From Crocinitomicaceae bacterium (GTDB lineage Bacteria > Bacteroidota > Bacteroidia > Flavobacteriales_D > Crocinitomicaceae), in NCBI GenBank assembly GCA_016719925.1, contig JADJYC010000003.1, forward strand, positions 1 through 64,000: a stretch of DNA of 64,000 nt, in the 5' to 3' direction. Under the pieces are notes generated by a model. That model was not told the DNA's origin. It did not search any database and was given only the letters and a program-made list of their open reading frames with translations. Shown here one piece after another: positions 1 through 7,251 of this stretch. Position 1 is the stretch's first letter, and every line of letters begins with the position of its first letter. The translations under genes were made by a program, and so were the position numbers.

Positions 1-294
1 GTTTTCATTGAAGGTAAAATGATTGAAAATCCTCAGTTTCTCAAAGAAGGAATTATATGTATCATCCAGTTTCACGCTGAGGAAGAAACGCCGCTAACCG
101 TAGAGCTGCCAAATTATATTGATGCTGAAGTAACATATACTGAGCCCGGAATTAAAGGTGATACTGCAACAAACACCATGAAACCTGCAACTATTGATAC
201 AGGTGCTGAAATCAGAGTTCCGCTTTTTATTAATACCGGAGATAAAATCAGAGTAGATACCAGAACAGGAGTTTACTCAGAACGGATTAAATAA
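1..294 (+). CDS. efp: Elongation factor P, C-terminal part (5' end outside window)
   Basis: This is the last 97 residues of translation elongation factor P, which relieves ribosome stalling at polyproline stretches. The frame is open from base 1 (VFIEGKMIENPQF), so the methionine at base 19 is internal and the start lies upstream of the window. The fragment covers the two C-terminal OB-fold domains. The family landmarks seen are the stretch around VELPNYIDAEVTYTEPG and the end GDKIRVDTRTGVYSERIK, which is the typical EF-P C-terminus. The modified lysine of domain I is outside the window. A rho-independent terminator follows directly. Family assignment is secure. Confidence 0.93.
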   Translation, partial: VFIEGKMIENPQFLKEGIICIIQFHAEEETPLTVELPNYIDAEVTYTEPGIKGDTATNTMKPATIDTGAEIRVPLFINTGDKIRVDTRTGVYSERIK

Positions 295-314
295 TAAATT
301 AAATTGTCTTTTCA

Positions 315-349
315 AAAACACTCATCAGCATAGCTTTTGGGTGTTTTTT
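315..349 (+). terminator. Rho-independent terminator after efp
   Basis: AAAACACTC (315-323) pairs with GGGTGTTTT (339-347) across a 15-base loop to give a 9-bp stem with one G-U pair, followed by further T residues. It lies 20 bases after the efp stop. It covers the TTG codon at 337, which argues that the next gene begins at the ATG at 352 and not at that TTG. Confidence 0.7.
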
Positions 350-351
350 AT

Positions 352-984
352 ATGGAGAAAAAAATACATATCAATTTTGAGGCACGTTATTTCACGCACG
401 GAAATCCGCATGCTGAAATTCTTATCATGGCGCTGCACGGTTATGGTCAGTTAGGTTCTTATTTTATTCAGAAATTTGAATCACTTGATCCTGAAAAATA
501 TTTTGTAGTAGTACCGGAAGGATTGCACCGGTTTTATCTGACCGGGACAAGCGGCAGGGTTGGTGCCAGCTGGATGACCAAAGAAAACCGTGAATCAGAT
601 ATTGCCAATTACTTACATTATCTGGAAACTGTTTTGAATGACATTTTATCCACCGGTAAATTCAGAAAAAAAATTATTCTTGGATTTTCTCAGGGCGGTG
701 CAACTGCGTCACGTTTCATTGCTGCAAGCAAAGAAAATTTTGACGCAGCCGTTTTATGGGCTGCTGTTTTTCCGCCCGACCTTGAACCAGAAAATTTTCA
801 AAAAAAACCGGCACAGAAAAATTTTCTGGTCATTGGAAATGAAGATCCATACTATACAGGAGAAGATTTCGTTAATGAACAGGAAAAACTCTCAAAAGCA
901 GGCATTAAATTTGATCTGATTAAATTCAAGGGAAAACACACTGTAGAATCTGAAACACTGGAAACTATTTTAAATGAAATTTAA
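352..984 (+). CDS. Alpha/beta hydrolase, phospholipase/carboxylesterase type
   Basis: A 210-residue cytoplasmic serine hydrolase of the phospholipase/carboxylesterase (dienelactone-hydrolase-like) group. The nucleophile elbow GFSQGG places the catalytic serine near residue 113. Candidate acid and base are Asp about 165 (GNEDPYYTG) and His about 196 (FKGKHTVES). An oxyanion-hole-like ALHGYGQ lies near residue 28. There is no signal peptide. I chose the ATG at 352 because the upstream TTG sits inside the efp terminator. The gene overlaps the next start by 11 bases, so the two are probably co-transcribed. The substrate cannot be read from sequence; short-chain esters or acylated small molecules are likely. 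Confidence 0.8.
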   Translation: MEKKIHINFEARYFTHGNPHAEILIMALHGYGQLGSYFIQKFESLDPEKYFVVVPEGLHRFYLTGTSGRVGASWMTKENRESDIANYLHYLETVLNDILSTGKFRKKIILGFSQGGATASRFIAASKENFDAAVLWAAVFPPDLEPENFQKKPAQKNFLVIGNEDPYYTGEDFVNEQEKLSKAGIKFDLIKFKGKHTVESETLETILNEI

Positions 985-1554
985 TTTATACATATTCATT
1001 TTTCTTTCAAGCGGATTCTGCTTTGGTCAGTATGATCTTGAGAATGTAAAAAAAGACAGTGTTAAGAAAGAACCCAGATTTAACTGGTTTGAAATAAAAC
1101 AACATACTTATACCGGTGGTGATCTTTCCATGCGCTTTGGAAATATTAATTACGTCTATGTTGCACCCATTTTAGGTATGATATCTACAAAGACCTATCT
1201 GGCGGTGTAACCGGAATTTATCAGTTTGTCCGTTTGAATCTGGGAGGATCAATAATCAGTGAACATACTTTTGGAGGTGGTCTTTTTCTCAGATACCGTC
1301 CGTTCGATTTTATAATGCTTCAATCTGAATTTGATATTCTGAACACAGAAAATTATACATCAGCACCCGGTAAAAGAATTAATTTTCCGGTTTTTATGCT
1401 GGGTGCCGGTTATTGCGGATCACTGGGTCAGCGGGCCTATTATAATATTACACTCATGTATGATTTTATTGATAATCCAAACATGACCATTCCTAAAATC
1501 TGGAACAGTGTACCGCTTTACCTGCGATACGGATTTACTTTTTATCTGGGGTAA
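974..1554 (+). CDS. Small outer-membrane beta-barrel-like protein, frameshifted
   Basis: Two adjacent open segments (974-1210 and 1234-1554) form one protein of about 193 residues. The N-terminus has a signal peptide (hydrophobic core FIFLSSGFCFGQ), and the rest shows alternating aromatic and glycine-rich strands ending in LRYGFTFYLG, typical of a small outer-membrane barrel. The frame is lost near 1170-1180. Adding one base there (for example GG to GGG) restores a continuous PILGYDIYKDLSGGV. The family is not recognised. The start overlaps the upstream hydrolase, and the last 13 bases overlap the end of the convergent ctlX gene. Confidence 0.6.
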
Positions 1555-2468
1555 TTAAAAATTCCGGTAATCATACACCTCACACTTCCGCCGCCAATAT
1601 TTTCAATAGTCGGAATATCAAAATGTAAAATTTCATCAAACTGATTTATCTGACTTTTCTGCTCCTGATTCAATGCGTTAAATGCAGTTGAACTCATCAG
1701 TAAAACCCGTTGATTATTTTTATCAAGTATTTCAATACAGTTTCCGGCAAACTGATTCATCTGAACAAAAGAAATGGGTATCACCAAATGTCCGCTGTTT
1801 TCCAGTCGCTGAACCAGCATATTTCTTTCGAGTAAATCAGGAATTGATTCCAGACAAACCAAAGCAAACTTATCTGCTGCTGTGAGCATTACATTGGTAT
1901 GATAAATCAGATCTCCTTTTATATCTGTGCTTTGAAATGAAACAGGAGTATAGTCAATTTCAGAACAAAATTTTTCAAACAACGTGATATTGGTTCTGGG
2001 AGATTCTGCAGCAAAAGCAATTTTATTCCGGTAATCAAAAACAATTGAACCGGTTCCTTCCAGAAAATGATTTTTTTCAAGCTCAGAACGAAGATCAAAA
2101 AACTCTTCTGTCTGCGTTTGCTCCATGATCCAATCTGTAATATCCAATCGTACCTCTGCCCTGCGGTTAACTGTGCACATTGGAAAAACGGCCACTTTTT
2201 TTTCGGGGAGATGAATCATCCAGTTATTGCAGAAAACTGAATCTGGTAAATCATCTTTTACATCTTCAAAAACCTGAACCTCTATTCCATGATTTTTCAT
2301 TTTTTCAACCATGGCATCAAATTCCTGCTGTGCTTTTAACTGCGTATTTTCGGTTGAAATATTTTTTTGAAAACTGTTGGATGAAGCTGTCTGCGAATTA
2401 AATCCAAATGCAGCGGGTCTGATCATTACGGCTAAATTTGGTATATTTGATACAGATGCGCTTTTCAT
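1542..2468 (-). CDS. ctlX: Citrulline utilization hydrolase CtlX (amidinotransferase/DDAH fold)
   Basis: A 308-residue cytoplasmic enzyme of the guanidino-group-modifying superfamily (arginine deiminase/dimethylargininase fold). It resembles the CtlX group, which is linked to citrulline breakdown. The start region IRPAAFGFNSQTASSNSFQ is a hallmark of this group. The expected catalytic residues are present: Asp76 (LPDSVF), His190 (YHTNVM) and Cys298 near the C-terminus (GGGSVRCM). The ATG at 2468 overlaps the divergent start of the dipeptidase gene at 2456 by 13 bases, so the two promoters must lie within each other's coding regions. The substrate is inferred from the family: citrulline or a related ureido/guanidino compound. 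Confidence 0.85.
   Translation of the reverse strand: MKSASVSNIPNLAVMIRPAAFGFNSQTASSNSFQKNISTENTQLKAQQEFDAMVEKMKNHGIEVQVFEDVKDDLPDSVFCNNWMIHLPEKKVAVFPMCTVNRRAEVRLDITDWIMEQTQTEEFFDLRSELEKNHFLEGTGSIVFDYRNKIAFAAESPRTNITLFEKFCSEIDYTPVSFQSTDIKGDLIYHTNVMLTAADKFALVCLESIPDLLERNMLVQRLENSGHLVIPISFVQMNQFAGNCIEILDKNNQRVLLMSSTAFNALNQEQKSQINQFDEILHFDIPTIENIGGGSVRCMITGIFNYPR
2442..2449 (+). promoter_or_regulatory. Bacteroidota -7 element TATATTTG before dipeptidase gene
   Basis: TATATTTG matches the TAnnTTTG consensus and ends only 6 bases before the ATG at 2456. A second match, TAAATTTG, lies at 2433-2440. Transcription from the first would give a leader of almost zero length. No convincing -33 TTG is seen. 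The site lies within the 5' coding region of ctlX, which is on the other strand. Confidence 0.4.
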
Positions 2469-3219
2469 TTCTATTCAGCTTATTCCTGATTTTTCTGATT
2501 GTGTCGTGCAAAGATACAACAGCAAATGAATCAACTGTAATACTTTCAGATACAACAAAAGATACGTTACCGGCCCTTGATTCATCACTGGTTGAACAAG
2601 TCTATATTATTGACACGCTTGAACAATCATTAATTGCTGCAGGTTTAGTAAATGTGCAGGACAGCATTCCGGAAATATTCATTGATCTGCGTTATTCTGA
2701 CACCAATAATTTTATGCATAAAGATGTTTACGGACATTTAAACAGAGCCTACATTCAGCCTGATCTGATTCCTGATTTAAAAAATGTCTGAACTTTTTAA
2801 AAGAGAAAGATTCTTCACTTTCATTATTGATTTTTGACGCCGTACGTCCACGAAGTGTGCAGCAAATTATGTGGGATGTTCTGGAAATGCCCATCTATGA
2901 AAAAACAAAATTTGTCTCCAATCCCAAAAACGGATCTGTGCATAATTACGGAGCGGCATTAGATATCACACTGTGTAAATCAGATGGAACTCCTTTAGAT
3001 ATGGGGGCAGAATATGATGATATCCGTCTGATTGCATATCCAAAACACGAACAGGCTTATCTGGATTCAGGAATGATCAGTATGGAACAAATTGAAAACC
3101 GTAAACTTTTAAGAGAAACTATGAAAGCAGGCGGATTTCACGGAATACAAACAGAATGGTGGCATTTTAACCGGTATTCAAGAGATGTGTGCAGAGAGAA
3201 GTATCAGATTGTCGAGTAG
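2456..3219 (+). CDS. D-Ala-D-Ala dipeptidase (VanX/DdpX family) lipoprotein, frameshifted
   Basis: The restored protein has about 254 residues. It starts with a lipoprotein signal (hydrophobic core then LIVSC), so it is predicted to sit in the periplasm anchored to a membrane. The C-terminal half carries the M15D metallopeptidase signatures SVHNYGAALD (His codon 2941, Asp codon 2962) and EWWHF (Glu codon 3154, His codon 3163), which bind zinc and catalyse cleavage of D-Ala-D-Ala. The frame is lost at the A6 run around 2782-2787; seven A residues rejoin the two halves. The likely role is turnover of peptidoglycan-derived dipeptide; there is no vanHA context, so glycopeptide resistance is not implied. 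ATG 2456 is preferred over the upstream TTG because it begins the signal peptide. Confidence 0.8.
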
Positions 3220-3242
3220 TTTTTTTTGAGGAGTTAGGATTT
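3220..3242. repeat. 23-bp dispersed repeat, copy 1
   Basis: Eight T residues followed by GAGGAGTTAGGATTT. An identical 23-bp copy lies at 15201-15223. Here it follows the stop codon of the dipeptidase gene directly. It is part of a family of GGAGTTAG-type intergenic sequence, with a looser relative near 61911. Confidence 0.6.
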
Positions 3243-3316
3243 GGTGTGTAGTCCTCAGCAAAAAAGAATCCTGATTTGACTAAAACTGAAACTCAAATCC
3301 CGAAACCTAAAACCTG

Positions 3317-3324
3317 TATCTTTG
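3317..3324 (+). promoter_or_regulatory. -7 element TATCTTTG before nitroreductase gene
   Basis: TATCTTTG matches TAnnTTTG and lies 20 bases upstream of the ATG at 3345, giving a predicted leader of roughly 14 bases. No clear -33 TTG lies at the usual 19-base spacing. Confidence 0.45.
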
Positions 3325-3344
3325 TATCAACCAAAACCTCCGGC

Positions 3345-3938
3345 ATGAAATTTAACCTGAGCGAAATAACTGACGTCATTAAAAACAGACGAACCATTGT
3401 TCCTGAAATGTATTCAGACCGAAAGATACACCGTGAACAAATTGAGGTGATATTAAATAATGCTATCTGGGCACCTACACATGGACTGACGCAACCCTGG
3501 ACATTTACTGTTTTTGCAGAAGAAGGATTAAAAAAACTTTCAGCATTTCTTTCAGATACTTACACAAAAAAAACACCTGCAGATAAATTCAGCGAACTTA
3601 AATTAAATAAACTCAAATCACGTCCGTTGCTTGCCGGCGCTGTAATTGCGGTGTCAATGAAAAGAGATCAGACAGGAAAAATCAGTGAACTGGAAGAAAT
3701 TGAAGCAGTGGCTTGTGCCATCCAAAACATGTATCTTACTTGTACTGCATGGGGACTTGGATCTTTCTGGTCAACCCCCGGATTAATTTACTCAGCTGAA
3801 ATGAATGAATTCTTAAATTTAAATCCGGAAGATAAATGCCTGGGACTATTTTACATTGGTTATGTAAAACCCGATATCGAATGGCCAAAATCACACCGTC
3901 GTCCAATTGAATATTTTACAACATGGGTAGAAAAATAG
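3345..3938 (+). CDS. Nitroreductase family protein (YdjA-like)
   Basis: A 197-residue FMN-dependent oxidoreductase of the nitroreductase superfamily. The N-terminal KNRRTIVPEMYSDRKI and the following NNAIWAPTHGLTQPWTF motif form the FMN-binding region. The C-terminal part (LGSFWSTPGL, LGLFYIGYVKP) is typical of the short YdjA-like branch. I start it at ATG 3345, directly downstream of a -7 element; 23 extra upstream residues read from a TTG do not look like part of the family. The last 16 bases overlap the next gene, so the three genes 3345-5048 probably form one operon. The natural substrate is unknown. Confidence 0.85.
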   Translation: MKFNLSEITDVIKNRRTIVPEMYSDRKIHREQIEVILNNAIWAPTHGLTQPWTFTVFAEEGLKKLSAFLSDTYTKKTPADKFSELKLNKLKSRPLLAGAVIAVSMKRDQTGKISELEEIEAVACAIQNMYLTCTAWGLGSFWSTPGLIYSAEMNEFLNLNPEDKCLGLFYIGYVKPDIEWPKSHRRPIEYFTTWVEK

Positions 3939-4330
3939 GTTCATTTGGTTTAATCAATTACCGCAGGCATCCTGAAAATCCCAATTACATTGTATTTGGA
4001 TTTAACAGTGAACAGGAAGCAGAAATTTTTGAAACAGAACTGAACAAAACAAAAACCTGGTTTGAGAAAGATACAGAGCCAACTGATGAAGGACTGGTAT
4101 ATCTTTTTGCCGTTTCTGAAAGCAGTATGAATGAAGCGAATCTTGCAAACGGCATGGTTAAACGCCACACACGTGAACCAATGTTTAAAAATATTCTTAT
4201 CCGTTATTCGTTGATTATTTTTATAGTACTATTATCTATACTTGCACTGATCGGATATGTAAAAAATTCAGAAAAACAATCTGAAAAAAATATTGAAGGC
4301 ACAACTGACACTACTAACTTCACTCCATGA
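3923..4330 (+). CDS. Hypothetical single-pass membrane protein
   Basis: 135 residues. The first 90 form a soluble domain (INYRRHPENPNYIVFGF, then a segment rich in acidic residues) that loosely recalls small DUF2007-like signal-transducer folds, but I cannot assign a family. A single transmembrane helix lies at about residues 91-112 (RYSLIIFIVLLSILALIGYV), followed by a short hydrophilic tail. The gene overlaps the nitroreductase by 16 bases and the next gene by 4 (ATGA), so translation is likely coupled. Confidence 0.7.
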   Translation: MGRKIGSFGLINYRRHPENPNYIVFGFNSEQEAEIFETELNKTKTWFEKDTEPTDEGLVYLFAVSESSMNEANLANGMVKRHTREPMFKNILIRYSLIIFIVLLSILALIGYVKNSEKQSEKNIEGTTDTTNFTP

Positions 4331-5048
4331 TTATTAAAAACGGTATTCTTTTTTTACTATTGGTTTGTGCAAATCTTACTTTTGCTCAAAAGGGGGTTGC
4401 AACGTTTGGTCTTCAGTACCGGCCTATTATTCCAAATACAATGATTGGAATGTATAAACAGGATTTTAATCAGGATCAGCTGATTTCTTCTGTCAAACAA
4501 AAATTTGGTCATTCATTTGGTGGTGTTGTCAGATACGGACTGACAAAAAACATCAGCATGGAAACTGGTCTCAATCTGACGCAGCGGAATTTCAAATTAG
4601 ACTTTTCTGTTCCCGACTCAGCTTACAATGAAACCGGAAAAACCGGCATGGTAAGTTATGAAATACCCTTGTCTTGTCTGGTTTATATTCAATTGAGTGA
4701 CCGTTGGTATATTAATACTTCACTGGGACCATCACTCACACTTTTCACTTCAAATATTGCCAAACAGGTTCCGATTTCAGGTTCTGAATTTTTTCGTTTT
4801 GAAGGAGCCTACAAGAGTAAGGTGCTTGGCGCCGTAAATGCAAATGTTGGTTTTGAATTTCGTTCACGCCCAAGCGGGTATTTTTACATCGGTTCTTCTT
4901 ATCACCTGCCTTTTACTCCAATAATGACCATGGCGATGTCTTATGAATTTGACGGCGGAGATGTGGTATCCATTGCAAATATCCGGGGCAGTTATCTGAC
5001 TGTTGATCTGCGGTATTTTTTAATGAACGCGCGGAGGAGAGTAAATAA
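4327..5048 (+). CDS. Outer-membrane beta-barrel protein, frameshift at its 3' end
   Basis: A signal peptide (LLLVCANLTFAQ) is followed by a porin-like barrel of alternating hydrophobic strands. The literal frame runs on to 5268 and would add about 75 residues encoded by the downstream repeat array, which is implausible. One extra T in the T6 run at 5016-5021 gives the ending LRYFFNERAEESK and a stop at 5046-5048, a normal barrel C-terminus (terminal aromatic strand plus short charged tail). I therefore place the real end at 5048. The family is not recognised beyond a PorT/OmpA-type barrel look. Its start overlaps the upstream gene by 4 bases. Confidence 0.65.
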
Positions 5049-5050
5049 CT

Positions 5051-5598
5051 CCGGCTTCGAGAACCTCAGCCTCCGTCAACGGTCTATTAGCAAAACTTTT
5101 TACTTTTTACTTTGTACATCGTACTTCAAACTTCGTACTTGGGCTCACTTCGACAAGCTCAGTGCAGGCCGCTCAGTCTCCGTGAACGGTCTAGCAACAA
5201 TACTTTTTACTTTGTACATCGTACTTCAAACTTCGACAAGCTCAGTGCAGGCCGCTCAGTCTCCGTGAACGGTCTAGCAACAATACTTTTTACTTTGTAC
5301 ATCGTACTTCAAACTTCGTACTTGGGCTCACTTCGATAAAACTCAGTGCAAGACGCTCAGTCTCCGTGAACGGATTAGCAACAATACTTTTTACTTTGCA
5401 AACCGTACTTCGACTTCGGCTCACTTCGACAAGCTCAGTGCAGGCCGCTCAGTCTCCGTGAACGGTCTAGCAACAATACTTTTTACTTTGTACATCGTAC
5501 TTCAAACTTCGACTTCGGCTCACTTCGACAAGCTCAGTGCAGGCCGCTCAGTCTCCGTGTACGGATTAGCAATAATACTTTTTACCTTCTAAATCGTA
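5051..5598. repeat. Array of about six 80-100 bp repeat units
   Basis: The core TTCGACAAGCTCAGTGCAGG, followed by a CTCAGTCTCCGTGAACGG segment, occurs near 5148, 5230, 5332 (diverged), 5423 and 5522. A more degenerate copy lies at 5053-5090. Units are separated by a second conserved block reading roughly CAATACTTTTTACTTTG then GTACTTCAAACTTCG. Spacing varies between about 82 and 102 bases. There is no coding signature and no constant repeat with unique spacers. The whole gap 5049-5778 (730 bases) holds no gene other than this array, the tandem 14-mers and the promoter/operator described next. Confidence 0.75.
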
Positions 5599-5654
5599 CT
5601 TCAACCTTCCTACTTCAACCTTCCTACTTCAACCTTCCTACTTCAACCTTCCTA
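5599..5654. repeat. Four perfect tandem copies of a 14-mer
   Basis: CTTCAACCTTCCTA is repeated four times without a mismatch, directly after the larger array. It shares the ACTTCAA core with the low-complexity block at 15317-15508. Confidence 0.8.
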
Positions 5655-5730
5655 CTTTTTTTAAATAGCGGCGGATAATTTCCAAACTCAAGCGCATACT
5701 ATTTAAAAATGTTAAAGTGAAAAATAATGT

Positions 5731-5760
5731 TTGTAGTTGTACAAAATTATTTTAGCTTTG
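5731..5760 (+). promoter_or_regulatory. Promoter, TTG-N19-TAGCTTTG
   Basis: TTG (5731-5733) and TAGCTTTG (5753-5760) are separated by 19 bases, matching the Bacteroidota primary sigma consensus. The predicted transcription start is near 5765 and the ATG is at 5779, giving a leader of about 14 bases. The palindromic site at 5756-5777 overlaps the -7 element and start point, so the promoter is placed for repression by an operator-bound protein. Confidence 0.65.
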
Positions 5761-5777
5761 AATTACAAAGTGCTTTT
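5756..5777. promoter_or_regulatory. Palindromic operator candidate, site 1
   Basis: CTTTG-AATTA-CAAAG is an inverted repeat with 5-bp arms, extended on the right by TGCTTTT. The 22-base stretch agrees at 19 of 22 positions with 6755-6776. The site covers the -7 element and transcription start of the operon that encodes the winged-helix protein, which suggests autoregulation. Confidence 0.55.
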
Positions 5778-5778
5778 T

Positions 5779-6447
5779 ATGAATACAACCAACCCGATTG
5801 AAGATCTGAAAGAAATCAGAAAAATGATGGAAGGCTCTTCCCGGTTCCTTTCTCTGAGTGGCCTTTCCGGAGTATTTGCAGGATTAACGGGATTAGCCGG
5901 AACGTATCTTGCCTATCTGGAAATTGATCATTTTGAAAAAATGTATCTGACCAACTCAATGGCCGGAACATTAAAGAGAGCAGAGAACAATCTGCTTTTC
6001 AAAATAGAAATCATGGCGCTTTTTGTATTAATTCTTGCTCTTGGTTTTGGAATATTTTTCACCTGGCTGAAAGCACGCAAAGACGGTTTAAAACTGGTTA
6101 CTCCCCTCGCCTTCCGTTTGCTCAGAAGTCTGATGGTTCCACTTTTTTTCGGTGGTTGTTTTGTTTTGATTGCAGTTTACCATCACATGTTTGATATTGT
6201 TATTCCCGCTACACTTATTTTTTACGGAATGGCTTTGCTCAACGCCTCCAAATATGTTCACGTGGATATAAAATATCTGGCCGTCAGTGAAATGATTTTA
6301 GGGTTAATGGCTTTTGCAACGCTCGAATATACCTATGAAGGTTTGATTCGCCTGTTGATATATTGGGGATTAGGTTTTGGGGTATTACATATTTTGTACG
6401 GTGCTATTATTTACTTTCGCTACGACTATAAAAATAAAAATCAGTGA
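5779..6447 (+). CDS. Hypothetical polytopic membrane protein
   Basis: 222 residues with about six predicted transmembrane helices in three pairs (for example IMALFVLILALGFGIFFTWL and LLRSLMVPLFFGGCFVLIAV), preceded by a charged N-terminus (NPIEDLKEIRKMMEG). The short hydrophilic loop around residues 50-70 is the only substantial soluble part. The family is not recognised. ATG 5779 is chosen because it follows a good promoter; an in-frame TTG at 5737 lies inside that promoter. The stop overlaps the GTG start of the regulator by 4 bases, so the pair is translationally coupled. It may sense or modulate the regulator, but that is inference from gene order only. Confidence 0.7.
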   Translation: MNTTNPIEDLKEIRKMMEGSSRFLSLSGLSGVFAGLTGLAGTYLAYLEIDHFEKMYLTNSMAGTLKRAENNLLFKIEIMALFVLILALGFGIFFTWLKARKDGLKLVTPLAFRLLRSLMVPLFFGGCFVLIAVYHHMFDIVIPATLIFYGMALLNASKYVHVDIKYLAVSEMILGLMAFATLEYTYEGLIRLLIYWGLGFGVLHILYGAIIYFRYDYKNKNQ

Positions 6448-6737
6448 GTTCAATTGATCATCTGAATAAAGCTTTTGAAAGCCGCGTACGGCTTGGAATT
6501 ATGTCCATGCTCATGGTGAATGACCGCATGGATTATAATGAGATTAAAGAACAACTGGATCTCACAGACGGCAATCTGGCATCACATATAAATGGTTTGG
6601 AAAAACTGGAATACATTGAAATAAAAAAACAGTTTATCGGAAAGAAAACAAATACCAGTTATAAAATTACACGCAAAGGCAAAAAAGCTTTTCAGGATCA
6701 CATTAATGCACTGGAAAAACTGATTAAAGGAATGTAG
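6444..6737 (+). CDS. Winged-helix transcriptional regulator (HTH_34 type)
   Basis: A 97-residue small DNA-binding protein. The order helix-helix (AFESRVRLGIMSMLM), recognition segment (LDLTDGNLASHINGLEKLEYI) and wing (IGKKTNTSYKITRKGKKAF) matches the winged-helix DNA-binding domain family related to MarR/PadR proteins. It starts with GTG at 6444, overlapping the previous stop. There is no effector domain, so signal input probably comes through dimer contacts or the coupled membrane protein. Two near-identical palindromes flank its operon (5756 and 6754) and are its most likely binding sites. Confidence 0.85.
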   Translation: MSSIDHLNKAFESRVRLGIMSMLMVNDRMDYNEIKEQLDLTDGNLASHINGLEKLEYIEIKKQFIGKKTNTSYKITRKGKKAFQDHINALEKLIKGM

Positions 6738-6753
6738 TTTTTTTTACTTATTC

Positions 6754-6776
6754 ACTTTGTATTTCAAAGTACTTTT
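6754..6776. promoter_or_regulatory. Palindromic operator candidate, site 2
   Basis: ACTTTG-TATTT-CAAAGT is a perfect inverted repeat with 6-bp arms (6754-6770), followed by ACTTTT. It repeats site 1 (5756-5777) at 19 of 22 positions. It lies 14 to 36 bases upstream of the ATG at 6790, so the Coq4-like gene and those behind it may be in the same regulon. The adjacent TCACTTTG (6752-6759) is only a partial match to a -7 element. Confidence 0.55.
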
Positions 6777-6789
6777 AAATTACAATACT

Positions 6790-7251
6790 ATGAGATGGAA
6801 AATAGTCACATGGCTCACCATTCAGGCAACAAACATGTCTGACTGGCTTCTGAGAAAAAGAAAATGGAACTGGAAAGCAGCTGATTACCGGAATCTGCAA
6901 GAAGGTACAATCGGAAAAGAACTCATTACTTATATGGATGAAAACAACATTCCTTTCAAACCCAACCTGGTCAGACATGATTTGAAACACATTGTTCTGG
7001 GATATAAAATGAACATGCCGGATGAACTGAGAATTCATGCCTTTCTCATTGGTAACCGTTGCTATAATCCAATGGCTGTGATCTATCTGTTATTGTGCAT
7101 TTCTATTGTCCCGGAAATAATTCCAGCATTAAAAAAAGATTTTGTTCGCGGACGAAAATCAATCTGTCTGCGGAAAATTCATCTTGAAAAACACATTACA
7201 GAAAATCTTAAACAATTTCAATCATTATGGGGTCTGGCGCAGGAATTCTAA
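6790..7251 (+). CDS. Coq4-family protein
   Basis: 154 residues. It contains RHDLKH followed, eleven residues after the second His, by Glu, which fits exactly the HDxxHx11E metal-binding motif of the Coq4 family. The conserved neighbourhood AFLIGNRCYNPMAVIYLL also fits. Coq4 acts in ubiquinone biosynthesis in other organisms. Bacteroidota normally make menaquinone, so the substrate here is probably different and unknown. A hydrophobic stretch follows (residues about 98-118). ATG 6790 is preferred over an in-frame TTG at 6757 that lies inside the palindromic site. The 3' end overlaps the next gene by 25 bases. Confidence 0.7.
   Translation: MRWKIVTWLTIQATNMSDWLLRKRKWNWKAADYRNLQEGTIGKELITYMDENNIPFKPNLVRHDLKHIVLGYKMNMPDELRIHAFLIGNRCYNPMAVIYLLLCISIVPEIIPALKKDFVRGRKSICLRKIHLEKHITENLKQFQSLWGLAQEF

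Noticed and set aside
337..351. TTG start for the esterase gene
   Set aside because: It lies in the stem of the efp terminator; an ATG follows at 352. Similar TTG extensions at 2438, 3276, 5737, 6757, 7813, 9021, 61904 and 63940 were set aside for the same kind of reason.
2827..3219. Independent peptidase gene
   Set aside because: It is the C-terminal half of the dipeptidase gene; an A6-to-A7 change rejoins it with the signal-peptide half.
2456..3219. Vancomycin resistance determinant
   Set aside because: The VanX-like fold is present, but no vanH/vanA ligase or regulator is near, and a lipoprotein signal suggests an envelope role.
5051..5598. CRISPR array
   Set aside because: Unit length and content vary throughout, both conserved blocks are long, there are no unique spacers of constant length, and no cas gene is near.
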